A stretch of 5,276 nucleotides of DNA from Tissierellia bacterium (lineage in GTDB: Bacteria; Bacillota; Clostridia; Tissierellales; Sedimentibacteraceae). The notes beneath the pieces are model-generated. The model searched no databases. It saw only the letters and a program-made list of their open reading frames with translations, and had not been told where the DNA came from. This document shows positions 1 to 5,276 of this stretch, piece after piece. The stretch spans positions 1 to 5,276 of the forward strand of contig JAQVRY010000071.1 in NCBI GenBank assembly GCA_028700795.1, in the 5' to 3' direction. Numbering within the stretch: the stretch's first letter is position 1; each line of letters starts with the position of its first letter. The translations under genes were made by a program, and so were the position numbers.

Positions 1-44
1 GTTACAATAAATAGCGATGACCATATTGGGGGAGGTGAATTTAA

Positions 45-215
45 ATGGCTTACAAAATAACTGATGCATGTATAAGCTGTGGAGCATGCGAACCAGAATG
101 CCCTGTAGGTGCAATTTCAGCCGGTGATGACAAATATGAAATAGACGCTGCAACTTGTATTGACTGTGGAGCATGTGCTGGTGTATGCCCTGTGGAGGCT
201 CCTCAACAGGAATAA
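45..215 (+). CDS. 2[4Fe-4S] clostridial-type ferredoxin
   Basis: A 56-residue protein beginning MAYKITDACISCGACEPEC. It is a small soluble electron carrier that shuttles low-potential electrons between cytoplasmic oxidoreductases such as pyruvate:ferredoxin oxidoreductase and hydrogenase; these partners are family knowledge and are not encoded here. Two CxxCxxCxxxC motifs are visible: Cys9, 12, 15, 19 and Cys38, 41, 44, 48. Each is followed by Pro, as expected for two cubane clusters with crossed ligation. Length and sequence match the classical clostridial ferredoxin, about 55 residues after Met removal, including Tyr3 near the start and the APQQE-like tail. The start is supported by a strong GGGGGAGGTG site (28-37) seven bases upstream. 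The gene appears monocistronic and ends just before a large hairpin. Its promoter probably lies at or beyond the left edge. The redox partner cannot be told from this window. Confidence 0.96.
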   Translation: MAYKITDACISCGACEPECPVGAISAGDDKYEIDAATCIDCGACAGVCPVEAPQQE

Positions 216-222
216 TAAATCA

Positions 223-274
223 ATAAAAGGGACAAGTTAAAGCGTATATGAACGCTTTAATCTGTCCCTTTTAT
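223..274. terminator. Long palindrome, probable bidirectional intrinsic terminator
   Basis: The outer arms 223-234 (ATAAAAGGGACA) and 263-274 are perfect 12-bp complements. The inner arms 237-245 (TTAAAGCGT) and 252-260 are perfect 9-bp complements. They are separated only by one A/C mismatch and one G-T pair, and enclose a 6-base loop (246-251). The stem starts 8 bases after the ferredoxin stop. The A-rich left foot and T-rich right foot give a U tract in either direction, so it can end ferredoxin transcription and also catch read-through from the convergent peptidase gene. The GGGACA/TGTCCC arms resemble those of the next two hairpins, so it may also belong to that repeat group. Confidence 0.8.
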
Positions 275-295
275 AATGCCCCCCTTTAAGTACAA

Positions 296-344
296 GGACA
301 TTCCTCCTACCACAAAGACTTGCCCTAACTAAGGAGGTGTGTCC
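296..344. repeat. REP-like imperfect palindrome, unit 1
   Basis: Left arm GGACATTCCTCCT (296-308) pairs with AGGAGGTGTGTCC (332-344): 13 positions with one T-G wobble (301/339) and one T-T mismatch (302/338). The loop is 23 bases (309-331). There is no T run after the stem, so it is not a good intrinsic terminator by itself. Unit 2 has the same architecture, including the same wobble and mismatch. I infer a REP-like element of the kind mobilised by IS200-like REP-associated transposases (RAYT). No such transposase is in the window. Confidence 0.68.
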
Positions 345-354
345 CTCCCCAAAC

Positions 355-413
355 GGGGACATTCTTCTATTGGCTTTCTCCAGAGACTCTCTATACAATA
401 GAAGTGTGTCCCC
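355..413. repeat. REP-like imperfect palindrome, unit 2
   Basis: Left arm 355-371 (GGGGACATTCTTCTATT) pairs with 397-413 (AATAGAAGTGTGTCCCC): 17 positions with one T-G wobble (362/406) and one T-T mismatch (363/405). The loop is 25 bases (372-396) and contains a small AGAG/CTCT hairpin. The right arm ends 5 bases before the peptidase stop codon, so the element forms the start of that gene's 3' untranslated region. It lies 10 bases from unit 1. The facing arms of the two units (TGTGTCCC at 338-345 and GGGACAT at 356-362) are also complementary. Confidence 0.68.
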
Positions 414-418
414 CTTCC

Positions 419-2113
419 TTATAACTTCATGTCATCAATCGTACTTAAGTATTCTTTAATTTTTGATGCAACTTTATTGATGGTCACTTCTTCGAAAGGA
501 CTATCTAAATTACCGGCTTTTATAATTTCAAGAAAAGATTTACTGCCACCGATTTCACATATCTTTAAATAGTCTTCCCATGCTTTTTCTTTGTCTTCAT
601 TAAACCTTAGCCAAAACTGATAAGAGCAAATTTGTGCAAGGGTGTAGTCGATGTAATAAAAAGGAGATGCAAAAATATGACCTTGCTTAAACCAATATGT
701 ACCATTGTCTAAAAAATCATTATCATCATAATCTTTATAGGGAGTATATTTTTTTTCAAGATCTCTCCATGCCTTTTTTCTTTCATCAGGAGTCATGTTT
801 GGAGATTCATAAACAATATGCTGGAATTCGTCAACTGTTACTCCATAGGGTATAAAACATAATGAATCTGCTAAATGGAAAAATTTAAACTTTTCTATAT
901 CCTTTTCAAAGAATGATTCCATCCAAGGCCATGTTATGAATTCCATGCTCATTGAATGAATTTCAGCAGCTTCAGAGGTGGGGAAGCTATATTCAGGAGT
1001 ATCAAAACTCCTACTTTGGTATGCTTGGAAAGCATGACCTGCCTCATGAGTAACAACAGTTATATCATCTTGAGTACCGTTAAAGTTTGCAAATATAAAA
1101 GGACTTTGGTAATCATAAAGGTATGTGCAATATCCTCCTGCCTGCTTATTCGGCTTTGTTTCCATGTCAAATAAGTTCTTATCAATCATCATATTTATAA
1201 ATTCATTAGTTTCAGGAGACAATTCCTCATACATTTTCTTGGCACGCTCCATTATCCATTCCTTATTTCCTTTTGGAGCCGGATTTCCTGACATGAAATT
1301 CAATGGAATGTCATAATATTTAAATTCATCAACACCTATGCGCTTTGCCTGTCTTTCTCTTAATTCATTGGAAATCGGAACAATGTAGTTCAATACATGT
1401 TCTCTAAAACTTTGAACATCTTTTGAATTGTAATCTGACCTTCCCATTCTTAAATATCCAAGTGGCGTAAAATTATTAAATCCTAATTTTAATGCTATTT
1501 GATGTCTAACCTTTACCAATTTGTCATATATTAAATCAAATTTAGCTTCATTTTCCTTGAAGAAACTGCTCCTTTTCTCGTGAGCTTCTTTCCTGACACT
1601 ACGATCTTTCGATTCCATATATGGCTGCATTTGAGATAAGTTTAATAATTTTCCGTCGTATTCTATCTTAGCGGATGATATGAGCTTATCGTATTCACTT
1701 ATGAGCTTATTTTCTTCTTGCATGAGGGGAACCGCTTCATCAGAAAATGTCTTTATTTCCATTTCTGCCAAAGTAATAAGCTGAGGATGTATTTTATCTA
1801 CTAATTCTTCCTTAAATTTTGATTTTAATAGTTGCTTGTAAAATTCAACTCTAAGTCCGTAGAATTTAGGTGATGTCATATCCATATATTCCTTTTCTTT
1901 ATCGTAAAACTCATCAGCCGTATTGATGGAATTACGGATATACACCAATTGTGCCATAGTCTCAACTTCATTTGACAAAGCATTGATTCTTTTAATGAAT
2001 GAGTATTGTTCATCAGCAGTTGTTGAGTTTTTAAAACTATTAATCAAATCTAAATACTTTTCTTTTAAAATATCATAATCAGGTCTTACATATTCATATT
2101 CATTGAATTTCAT
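419..2113 (-). CDS. M3-family zinc oligoendopeptidase (PepF-like)
   Basis: A 564-residue cytoplasmic metallopeptidase expected to cut short peptides during peptide recycling. The zinc motif HEAGH is at residues 356-360: His356 and His360 bind zinc and Glu357 is the catalytic base. The motif EIHSMSMEF follows, with Glu384 the likely third ligand by alignment with EAPSQMLE of thimet oligopeptidase. Further on, GHIFASPFYYIDY (His479, Tyr486, Tyr487, Tyr490) matches the substrate-binding His/Tyr segment of the family. The N-terminal half is helical and charged, and no signal peptide is seen. Length and the opening MKFNEYEYVRPD fit the M3 oligoendopeptidase subgroup distinct from true PepF, as I recall it, so I give no symbol. 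The frame stays open 22 codons upstream to a TTG at 2179. I prefer the ATG at 2113 because it has a GAGG site six bases upstream, while the TTG would fall at the predicted transcription start. The frame is intact; peptide specificity is unknown. Confidence 0.93.
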   Translation of the reverse strand: MKFNEYEYVRPDYDILKEKYLDLINSFKNSTTADEQYSFIKRINALSNEVETMAQLVYIRNSINTADEFYDKEKEYMDMTSPKFYGLRVEFYKQLLKSKFKEELVDKIHPQLITLAEMEIKTFSDEAVPLMQEENKLISEYDKLISSAKIEYDGKLLNLSQMQPYMESKDRSVRKEAHEKRSSFFKENEAKFDLIYDKLVKVRHQIALKLGFNNFTPLGYLRMGRSDYNSKDVQSFREHVLNYIVPISNELRERQAKRIGVDEFKYYDIPLNFMSGNPAPKGNKEWIMERAKKMYEELSPETNEFINMMIDKNLFDMETKPNKQAGGYCTYLYDYQSPFIFANFNGTQDDITVVTHEAGHAFQAYQSRSFDTPEYSFPTSEAAEIHSMSMEFITWPWMESFFEKDIEKFKFFHLADSLCFIPYGVTVDEFQHIVYESPNMTPDERKKAWRDLEKKYTPYKDYDDNDFLDNGTYWFKQGHIFASPFYYIDYTLAQICSYQFWLRFNEDKEKAWEDYLKICEIGGSKSFLEIIKAGNLDSPFEEVTINKVASKIKEYLSTIDDMKL

Positions 2114-2119
2114 AATGCG

Positions 2120-2126
2120 CCTCGCT
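2120..2126 (-). promoter_or_regulatory. Ribosome binding site that decides the peptidase start
   Basis: On the minus strand AGCGAGG sits six bases before the ATG at 2113. The longer TTG start at 2179 has only AT-rich sequence upstream and no purine-rich site, so this element favours the 564-residue form over a 586-residue form. Confidence 0.7.
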
Positions 2127-2183
2127 TTAAAATTTGGTAAGCTTTCAACTTTCCATATATCATATGGAAGAAAAGACAATTAT

Positions 2184-2211
2184 ATTATAACAAAAATTGT
2201 TAAATATGCAA
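2184..2211 (-). promoter_or_regulatory. Probable sigma-A-type promoter of the peptidase gene
   Basis: On the minus strand a perfect -10 TATAAT (2189-2184) follows a weak -35 TTGCAT (2211-2206) with a 16-base spacer. Transcription would begin near 2177, giving a leader of about 64 bases before the ATG at 2113. The -35 matches the consensus poorly, but the -10 is ideal and the position fits the start choice. Confidence 0.58.
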
Positions 2212-2235
2212 GGAATTAGTGCATCAAAAATAACA

Positions 2236-2265
2236 TTGCAGTAGTTTGTTATGATATGTTATAAT
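2236..2265 (+). promoter_or_regulatory. Probable extended -10 promoter of the DUF512-der operon
   Basis: TGTTATAAT at 2257-2265 is an extended -10 (TGn plus a perfect TATAAT). A weak -35-like TTGCAG lies at 2236-2241 with an 18-base spacer. The predicted transcription start is near 2272, giving a leader of about 60 bases that contains a hairpin. It lies back to back with the peptidase promoter; the two -35 elements are only about 25 bases apart. Confidence 0.6.
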
Positions 2266-2281
2266 GAATACTACAAATACA

Positions 2282-2301
2282 GCAAAGACTTTGGTCTTTG
2301 C
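2282..2301 (+). promoter_or_regulatory. 5' leader hairpin upstream of the DUF512 gene
   Basis: GCAAAGAC (2282-2289) and GTCTTTGC (2294-2301) form a perfect 8-bp stem with the 4-base loop TTTG. It falls about 10 bases after the predicted transcription start and 17 bases before the AAAGGA ribosome binding site. No T run follows, so it is not a terminator. A role as an mRNA-stabilising 5' stem or a protein-binding site is inference. Confidence 0.5.
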
Positions 2302-2318
2302 ATCGATAAATGAAGAAT

Positions 2319-2324
2319 AAAGGA
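2319..2324 (+). promoter_or_regulatory. Ribosome binding site for the GTG start at 2332
   Basis: AAAGGA lies seven bases before the GTG at 2332, supporting initiation at this non-ATG codon. A nearby ATG at 2310 is in another frame and lacks such a site. Confidence 0.7.
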
Positions 2325-2331
2325 AAAATTC

Positions 2332-3627
2332 GTGAAAAACATAATTGTTAAAGTGTTAAAGAACAGCATAGCAGAAGAATTGGAAATAGAGCCGGGCGAT
2401 GAGCTTTTAACCGTGAATAATTCTATAATAAAAGATTACATAGATTATAAATATCAAATTTCCGATGACTTGGTTTATTTTCAAATAAAAAAGAAAAACG
2501 AAGAAATATGGGAGCTTGAAATTGAAAAGGAATACGATGAAGATATAGGAATAGTATTTGAAAATCCACTCATGGATAATATTAAGGTATGCTCAAATAA
2601 ATGTATTTTTTGTTTTATTGACCAAATGCCGAAAGGTATGAGAAAAACCCTTTATGTGAAGGATGATGATACCAGGCTTTCTTTTCTGTACGGCAATTTT
2701 ATAACACTCACCAATTTATCCAATGATGAAATTGACAGAATTATTAAGTATAGAATAAGTCCCATAAAAGTATCCGTTCATACCACCGACTCTGAACTTA
2801 GAAAGTATATGATGGGCAATGACAAGGATATGGATATTCTTGAATATTTAAAAAAGCTTATTGATGCCAATATAACAGTTGATTGTCAGATTGTACTGGT
2901 TAGAGATGTTAATGATGGGGCTCAGCTTACTAAGACTATAAATGATTTATCATCACTCCATCCGGGACTTAGAAGCGTTGCTGTTGTTCCCGTGGGACTT
3001 ACCAAGCACAGAGAAAAACTTACAGAGCTTAAGCCCTTCGACAAAGAAAGTGCAGAAGAGGTAGTTAATCAGGTTACAAAACTGCAGAAAATACTGCGTA
3101 GAAAGCTGGGCACAAGATTTATTTTTATTGCAGATGAATTTTATATTCTAAGCGAGTATGACTTTCCTTCTTATGAAGAATACGAAGATTTCGACCAATT
3201 AGAAAACGGAATAGGTATGTGCAGGTTGTTTAAGAACCGTGTAGAGGAAGAGATAAAAAACTGCAGCTATAATAAAGTATTAAAAGATGAAGTTACCTTT
3301 GTAACAGGAGTAGCTGCTTATGAATTAATGGTTGAATTAGCTGATAAAATCATGAGCATAATAAATGTGAAAATTAACGTTGTAAAAATTATAAATAATT
3401 ATTTTGGAGAAAAAATAACCGTATCAGGACTTATTACAGGAAAAGACATAATACAGCAGCTTAAGGGGAAAAATTATAAAAACCTTATATTGCCTAATAA
3501 TATGATTAATGACAACAGTGTTATGTTGGATGATATGGCAATTGAAGATTTAGAAAGAGAATTAAACACTGAGGCAGAAATATACGATGCAGAGGCAGCA
3601 TCTTTGCTTAGCTTAATCGTCAAATAA
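2332..3627 (+). CDS. PDZ / radical-SAM / DUF512 protein of unknown function
   Basis: A 431-residue protein of the family annotated as DUF512 domain-containing or Fe-S oxidoreductase (COG1625-like). A PDZ-like segment spans about residues 1-70, with IEPGDELLTVN near residues 19-29. The radical-SAM signature CSNKCIFC follows, with Cys87, Cys91 and Cys94 (CxxxCxxC) as expected ligands of a SAM-binding [4Fe-4S] cluster, and then FIDQMPKGMR. The C-terminal half carries DUF512 features such as GIGMCRLF (293-300), VTGVAAYE (from 324) and VSGLITGKD (from 364). Reaction and substrate are not known for this family. Translation starts at GTG with AAAGGA seven bases upstream, and the opening matches the PDZ start of relatives. 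It ends 11 bases before der, so the two are almost certainly co-transcribed. This suggests, without proving, a link to ribosome or tRNA maturation. Length looks normal and no key residue is missing. Confidence 0.93.
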   Translation: MKNIIVKVLKNSIAEELEIEPGDELLTVNNSIIKDYIDYKYQISDDLVYFQIKKKNEEIWELEIEKEYDEDIGIVFENPLMDNIKVCSNKCIFCFIDQMPKGMRKTLYVKDDDTRLSFLYGNFITLTNLSNDEIDRIIKYRISPIKVSVHTTDSELRKYMMGNDKDMDILEYLKKLIDANITVDCQIVLVRDVNDGAQLTKTINDLSSLHPGLRSVAVVPVGLTKHREKLTELKPFDKESAEEVVNQVTKLQKILRRKLGTRFIFIADEFYILSEYDFPSYEEYEDFDQLENGIGMCRLFKNRVEEEIKNCSYNKVLKDEVTFVTGVAAYELMVELADKIMSIINVKINVVKIINNYFGEKITVSGLITGKDIIQQLKGKNYKNLILPNNMINDNSVMLDDMAIEDLERELNTEAEIYDAEAASLLSLIVK

Positions 3628-3638
3628 ACGGAGGAAGT

Positions 3639-4964
3639 ATGGGAAGACCTATAGTAACAATTGTTGGCAGACCAAATGTTGGTAAATCAACACTTTTTAA
3701 TAGAATTGCAGGAAAGAGAATATCCATAACGGAAGATACTCCCGGTGTTACAAGAGACAGAATATATGCTGAATGTGAATGGCTTGATAATTACTTTACA
3801 TTAATAGACACCGGGGGAATTGAACTTAGCACTACGGATACAATTTTTGCACAGATGCGCATACAGGCGGAAATAGCCATAGATATGGCAGATGTGGTGT
3901 TGTTCATGGTAGACGGCAAGGAAGGTGTTACCGCTGCTGATACAGAAGTGGCACAAATGCTTAGAAAAGCAAAAAAAGAAATAATTCTTGTGGTCAATAA
4001 AATGGATAGATTTGTAGATGAAAATAATTTATATGGATTTTACAATTTAGGGATTGGAGACCCTATTTCAATATCTTCTTCTGAAGCCTTGGGGATAGGT
4101 GATTTACTGGATGAAATCATTTCAAAATTTGACGAAAAAATGAATACTGAAGAAGAGGATGACAGCATAAAAATTGCTGTTATTGGGAAACCCAATGCAG
4201 GAAAATCATCAATAATAAACAGAATTATAGGAGAAGAGAGAGTAATTGTAAGCGATATTCCGGGAACAACCAGGGACGCCATAGATACGAAGTTCAAAAG
4301 CAGTTCCAAGGAGTATACACTTATTGATACGGCAGGCATAAGGAAAAAAAGTAAGGTTTTGGAAAGTGTTGAGAAATACAGTGTGCTAAGAGCATTCACC
4401 GCCGTTGAAAGGGCAGATGTATGTATATTAGTAATTGATGCAGACAAGGGAATTACTGAGCAGGATATTAGAATTGCAGGATACTCTCATGACAATTATA
4501 AAGGTATGATTATTGTTGTTAATAAATGGGACCTTATAGAGAAAGACAACAAAACTTTCAAGGAATTTACCGATGATATAAGACAAAAAATAGCATATGC
4601 TACATATGCACCCATAATGACAGTATCAGCCCTTACGGGACAGAGAGTAAACAAAATTCTTGATGCTGTTGATGAAGTTTACAGCTTCAGAAATTTAAGA
4701 ATTTCTACCGGAGTTTTAAATGATATTCTTACAGAAGCAGTTCTTATGAATCAGCCGGCAACGGTAAAAGGGAAGAGACTTAAAATTTTTTACGGAACTC
4801 AGGTTGCAGTAAATCCTCCGAAGTTTTTGATCTTTGTGAATGATAAAGAAATTGTACATTTTTCATATCAAAGATATATTGAAAATAAAATCAGGGAAGC
4901 ATTTGAATACAAGGGAACACCGATTGTTATTGAATTTAGAAACAGAAACGAAAAGAACTTATAA
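3639..4964 (+). CDS. der: GTPase Der (EngA), ribosome assembly factor
   Basis: A 441-residue essential-type GTPase that binds the 50S subunit and helps its late maturation. It has two tandem G domains. Domain 1: G1 GRPNVGKS (10-17), G2 region TPGVTRD (34-40), G3 DTGG (57-60), G4 NKMD (120-123), G5-like SSSEA (146-150). An acidic linker (about 165-176, TEEEDD) joins domain 2: GKPNAGKS (183-190), PGTTRD (208-213), DTAG (230-233) followed by the family hallmark IRKKSKV, NKWD (295-298), SALTG (330-334). A KH-like C-terminal domain (about 350-437) contains FYGTQVAVNPPKFLIFVND. Length is typical. The ATG has GGAGG (3630-3634) four bases upstream. It is second in the operon after the DUF512 gene, with plsY next. 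All nucleotide-binding motifs are intact. Confidence 0.98.
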   Translation: MGRPIVTIVGRPNVGKSTLFNRIAGKRISITEDTPGVTRDRIYAECEWLDNYFTLIDTGGIELSTTDTIFAQMRIQAEIAIDMADVVLFMVDGKEGVTAADTEVAQMLRKAKKEIILVVNKMDRFVDENNLYGFYNLGIGDPISISSSEALGIGDLLDEIISKFDEKMNTEEEDDSIKIAVIGKPNAGKSSIINRIIGEERVIVSDIPGTTRDAIDTKFKSSSKEYTLIDTAGIRKKSKVLESVEKYSVLRAFTAVERADVCILVIDADKGITEQDIRIAGYSHDNYKGMIIVVNKWDLIEKDNKTFKEFTDDIRQKIAYATYAPIMTVSALTGQRVNKILDAVDEVYSFRNLRISTGVLNDILTEAVLMNQPATVKGKRLKIFYGTQVAVNPPKFLIFVNDKEIVHFSYQRYIENKIREAFEYKGTPIVIEFRNRNEKNL

Positions 4965-4972
4965 TTACTATT

Positions 4973-4989
4973 CGAGGGCATAGCCCTCG
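4973..4989. other. Perfect hairpin just after der
   Basis: CGAGGGC (4973-4979) and GCCCTCG (4983-4989) form a perfect GC-rich 7-bp stem with loop ATA, starting 9 bases after the der stop. No T run follows directly; the nearest (TTTTT, 5010-5014) is 20 bases further on, so it is a poor intrinsic terminator. It may protect the der 3' end. Its GAGGGC-AT-rich-GCCC core recurs at 5028-5040 within the neighbouring element, so it may be a fragment of a related repeat. Confidence 0.6.
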
Positions 4990-5015
4990 TCATTGCTATG
5001 AATAACCAGTTTTTA

Positions 5016-5154
5016 ATTGTCATTCTGAGGGCTTTAGCCCGAAGAATCTCAGCACTAAATTGGGAATTCGTTGCGAATGACCTACCACTATTTTCAGAAA
5101 AAGGACTCTGAAAAATAGGGTTAGGGCATCTTTCGTTACACTCAGGATAACAAT
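5016..5154. repeat. MITE-like palindromic element between der and plsY
   Basis: A 139-base element with imperfect inverted ends: ATTGTCATTCTGAG at 5016-5029 and its complement at 5141-5154 match at 12 of 14 positions. Similarity continues inward (CGAAGAATC at 5040-5048 against the complement of GCATCTTTCG at 5127-5135). The end GTCATTCTGAG...CGAAGAATCTC resembles a dispersed repeat I recall from many bacterial genomes. Inside are GGGCTTTAGCCC (5029-5040), a small ATTCG/CGAAT hairpin (5066-5078) and a long stem from 5081-5098 to 5107-5125, including CTATTTTCAGA with TCTGAAAAATAG. There is no coding capacity and no clear target duplication. With the hairpin at 4973-4989 it fills most of the 221-base der-plsY gap. 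Confidence 0.62.
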
Positions 5155-5185
5155 AAGCACATAAGGACATATCATTGGAGGTATC

Positions 5186-5276
5186 ATGAAATACGTTTTA
5201 ATCGCAATAATATCTTATTTTATAGGAAATATATCATTTGCTTACATATTAGGGAAAATAGTTGCAAAAAAAGACG
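5186..5276 (+). CDS. plsY: Acyl-phosphate:glycerol-3-phosphate acyltransferase PlsY, N-terminal part
   Basis: Only the first 30 codons are present; the gene runs off the right edge. PlsY is a polytopic membrane enzyme that transfers an acyl group from acyl phosphate to glycerol 3-phosphate, the first step of phosphatidic acid synthesis. The visible protein starts MKYVLIAIISYFIGNISFAY and continues ILGKIVAKKD, which is a first membrane helix (about residues 3-23) followed by a lysine-rich loop, as in PlsY. GNISFAYILGK stands where many relatives have GSIPxAY. The catalytic SGNxGATNxxR motif should follow beyond the window. A GGAGGT site (5177-5182) lies three bases before the ATG, a short spacing, but no other in-frame start exists before the stop at 5162-5164. 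The order DUF512-der-plsY supports the call. Confidence 0.87.
   Translation, partial: MKYVLIAIISYFIGNISFAYILGKIVAKKD

Noticed and set aside
3..8. TACAAT as a possible -10 box for the ferredoxin gene
   Set aside because: The -35 region would lie outside the window and a single near-consensus hexamer in AT-rich DNA is not enough.
216..418. CRISPR array, because of repeated GGACA/TGTCC spaced by about 60 bases
   Set aside because: The repeats are inverted arms of separate palindromes, not identical direct repeats with unique spacers of constant length.
956..1316. Two plus-strand open frames (956-1174 and 1125-1316) inside the peptidase gene
   Set aside because: Both are antisense to the conserved catalytic region of the peptidase, overlap each other, and resemble no known protein.
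2310..2351. A 13-codon upstream frame (ATG at 2310) overlapping the DUF512 start
   Set aside because: It has no ribosome binding site of its own, is not in frame with the gene, and the AAAGGA site fits the GTG at 2332.
3791..3997. A 68-codon minus-strand open frame inside der
   Set aside because: It is antisense to G domain 1 of der and shows only the composition expected of a shadow frame.
4040..4447. A 135-codon minus-strand open frame inside der
   Set aside because: It is fully antisense to the second half of domain 1 and most of domain 2 of der. It is rich in Ser/Ile/Leu as expected from the complement of GTPase codons, with no recognisable family.
4973..5014. Intrinsic terminator between der and plsY
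   Set aside because: The hairpin is strong, but the T run is 20 bases from it rather than directly after the stem, so efficient termination is not supported.
4868..5170. A 100-codon minus-strand open frame over the der 3' end and the following gap
   Set aside because: It runs through the palindromic element and then antisense to the der C-terminus, has no family features, and is best explained as a chance frame through the repeat.

Overview
The window looks like chromosomal DNA from a low-GC anaerobic Clostridia-type Firmicute. The grounds are AT-rich sequence, GGAGG-type ribosome binding sites, a 55-residue clostridial 2[4Fe-4S] ferredoxin, and the gene order DUF512 radical-SAM protein - der - plsY, which I recall as common in clostridia. 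I cannot name the genus with confidence.

Layout. A small ferredoxin gene (45-215, +) lies at the left edge. It converges on a gene for an M3-family zinc oligoendopeptidase (419-2113, -). The 203 bases between their stop codons hold three consecutive palindromes (223-274, 296-344, 355-413), all closed by GGACA/TGTCC arms. The first looks like an intrinsic terminator usable from both sides. The other two look like a pair of REP-like repeats.

A divergent promoter region (about 2184-2331) separates the peptidase from a rightward gene series. This series starts with a GTG-initiated PDZ/radical-SAM/DUF512 protein of unknown function (2332-3627). Eleven bases later comes der (3639-4964), the double GTPase of 50S ribosome assembly. 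After a 221-base gap comes the start of plsY (5186 to the window end), the membrane acyltransferase of the first step of phospholipid synthesis. The DUF512-der pair is clearly operon-like. The der-plsY gap holds a 17-base hairpin and a 139-base MITE-like element with imperfect inverted termini, so read-through into plsY is plausible but not certain.

The protein-coding genes are ordinary, conserved housekeeping genes. I found no defence system, CRISPR array, tRNA, rRNA or riboswitch. The least explained content is in the two intergenic repeat clusters: the left one, whose two REP-like hairpins show compensatory stem changes, and the der-plsY element.
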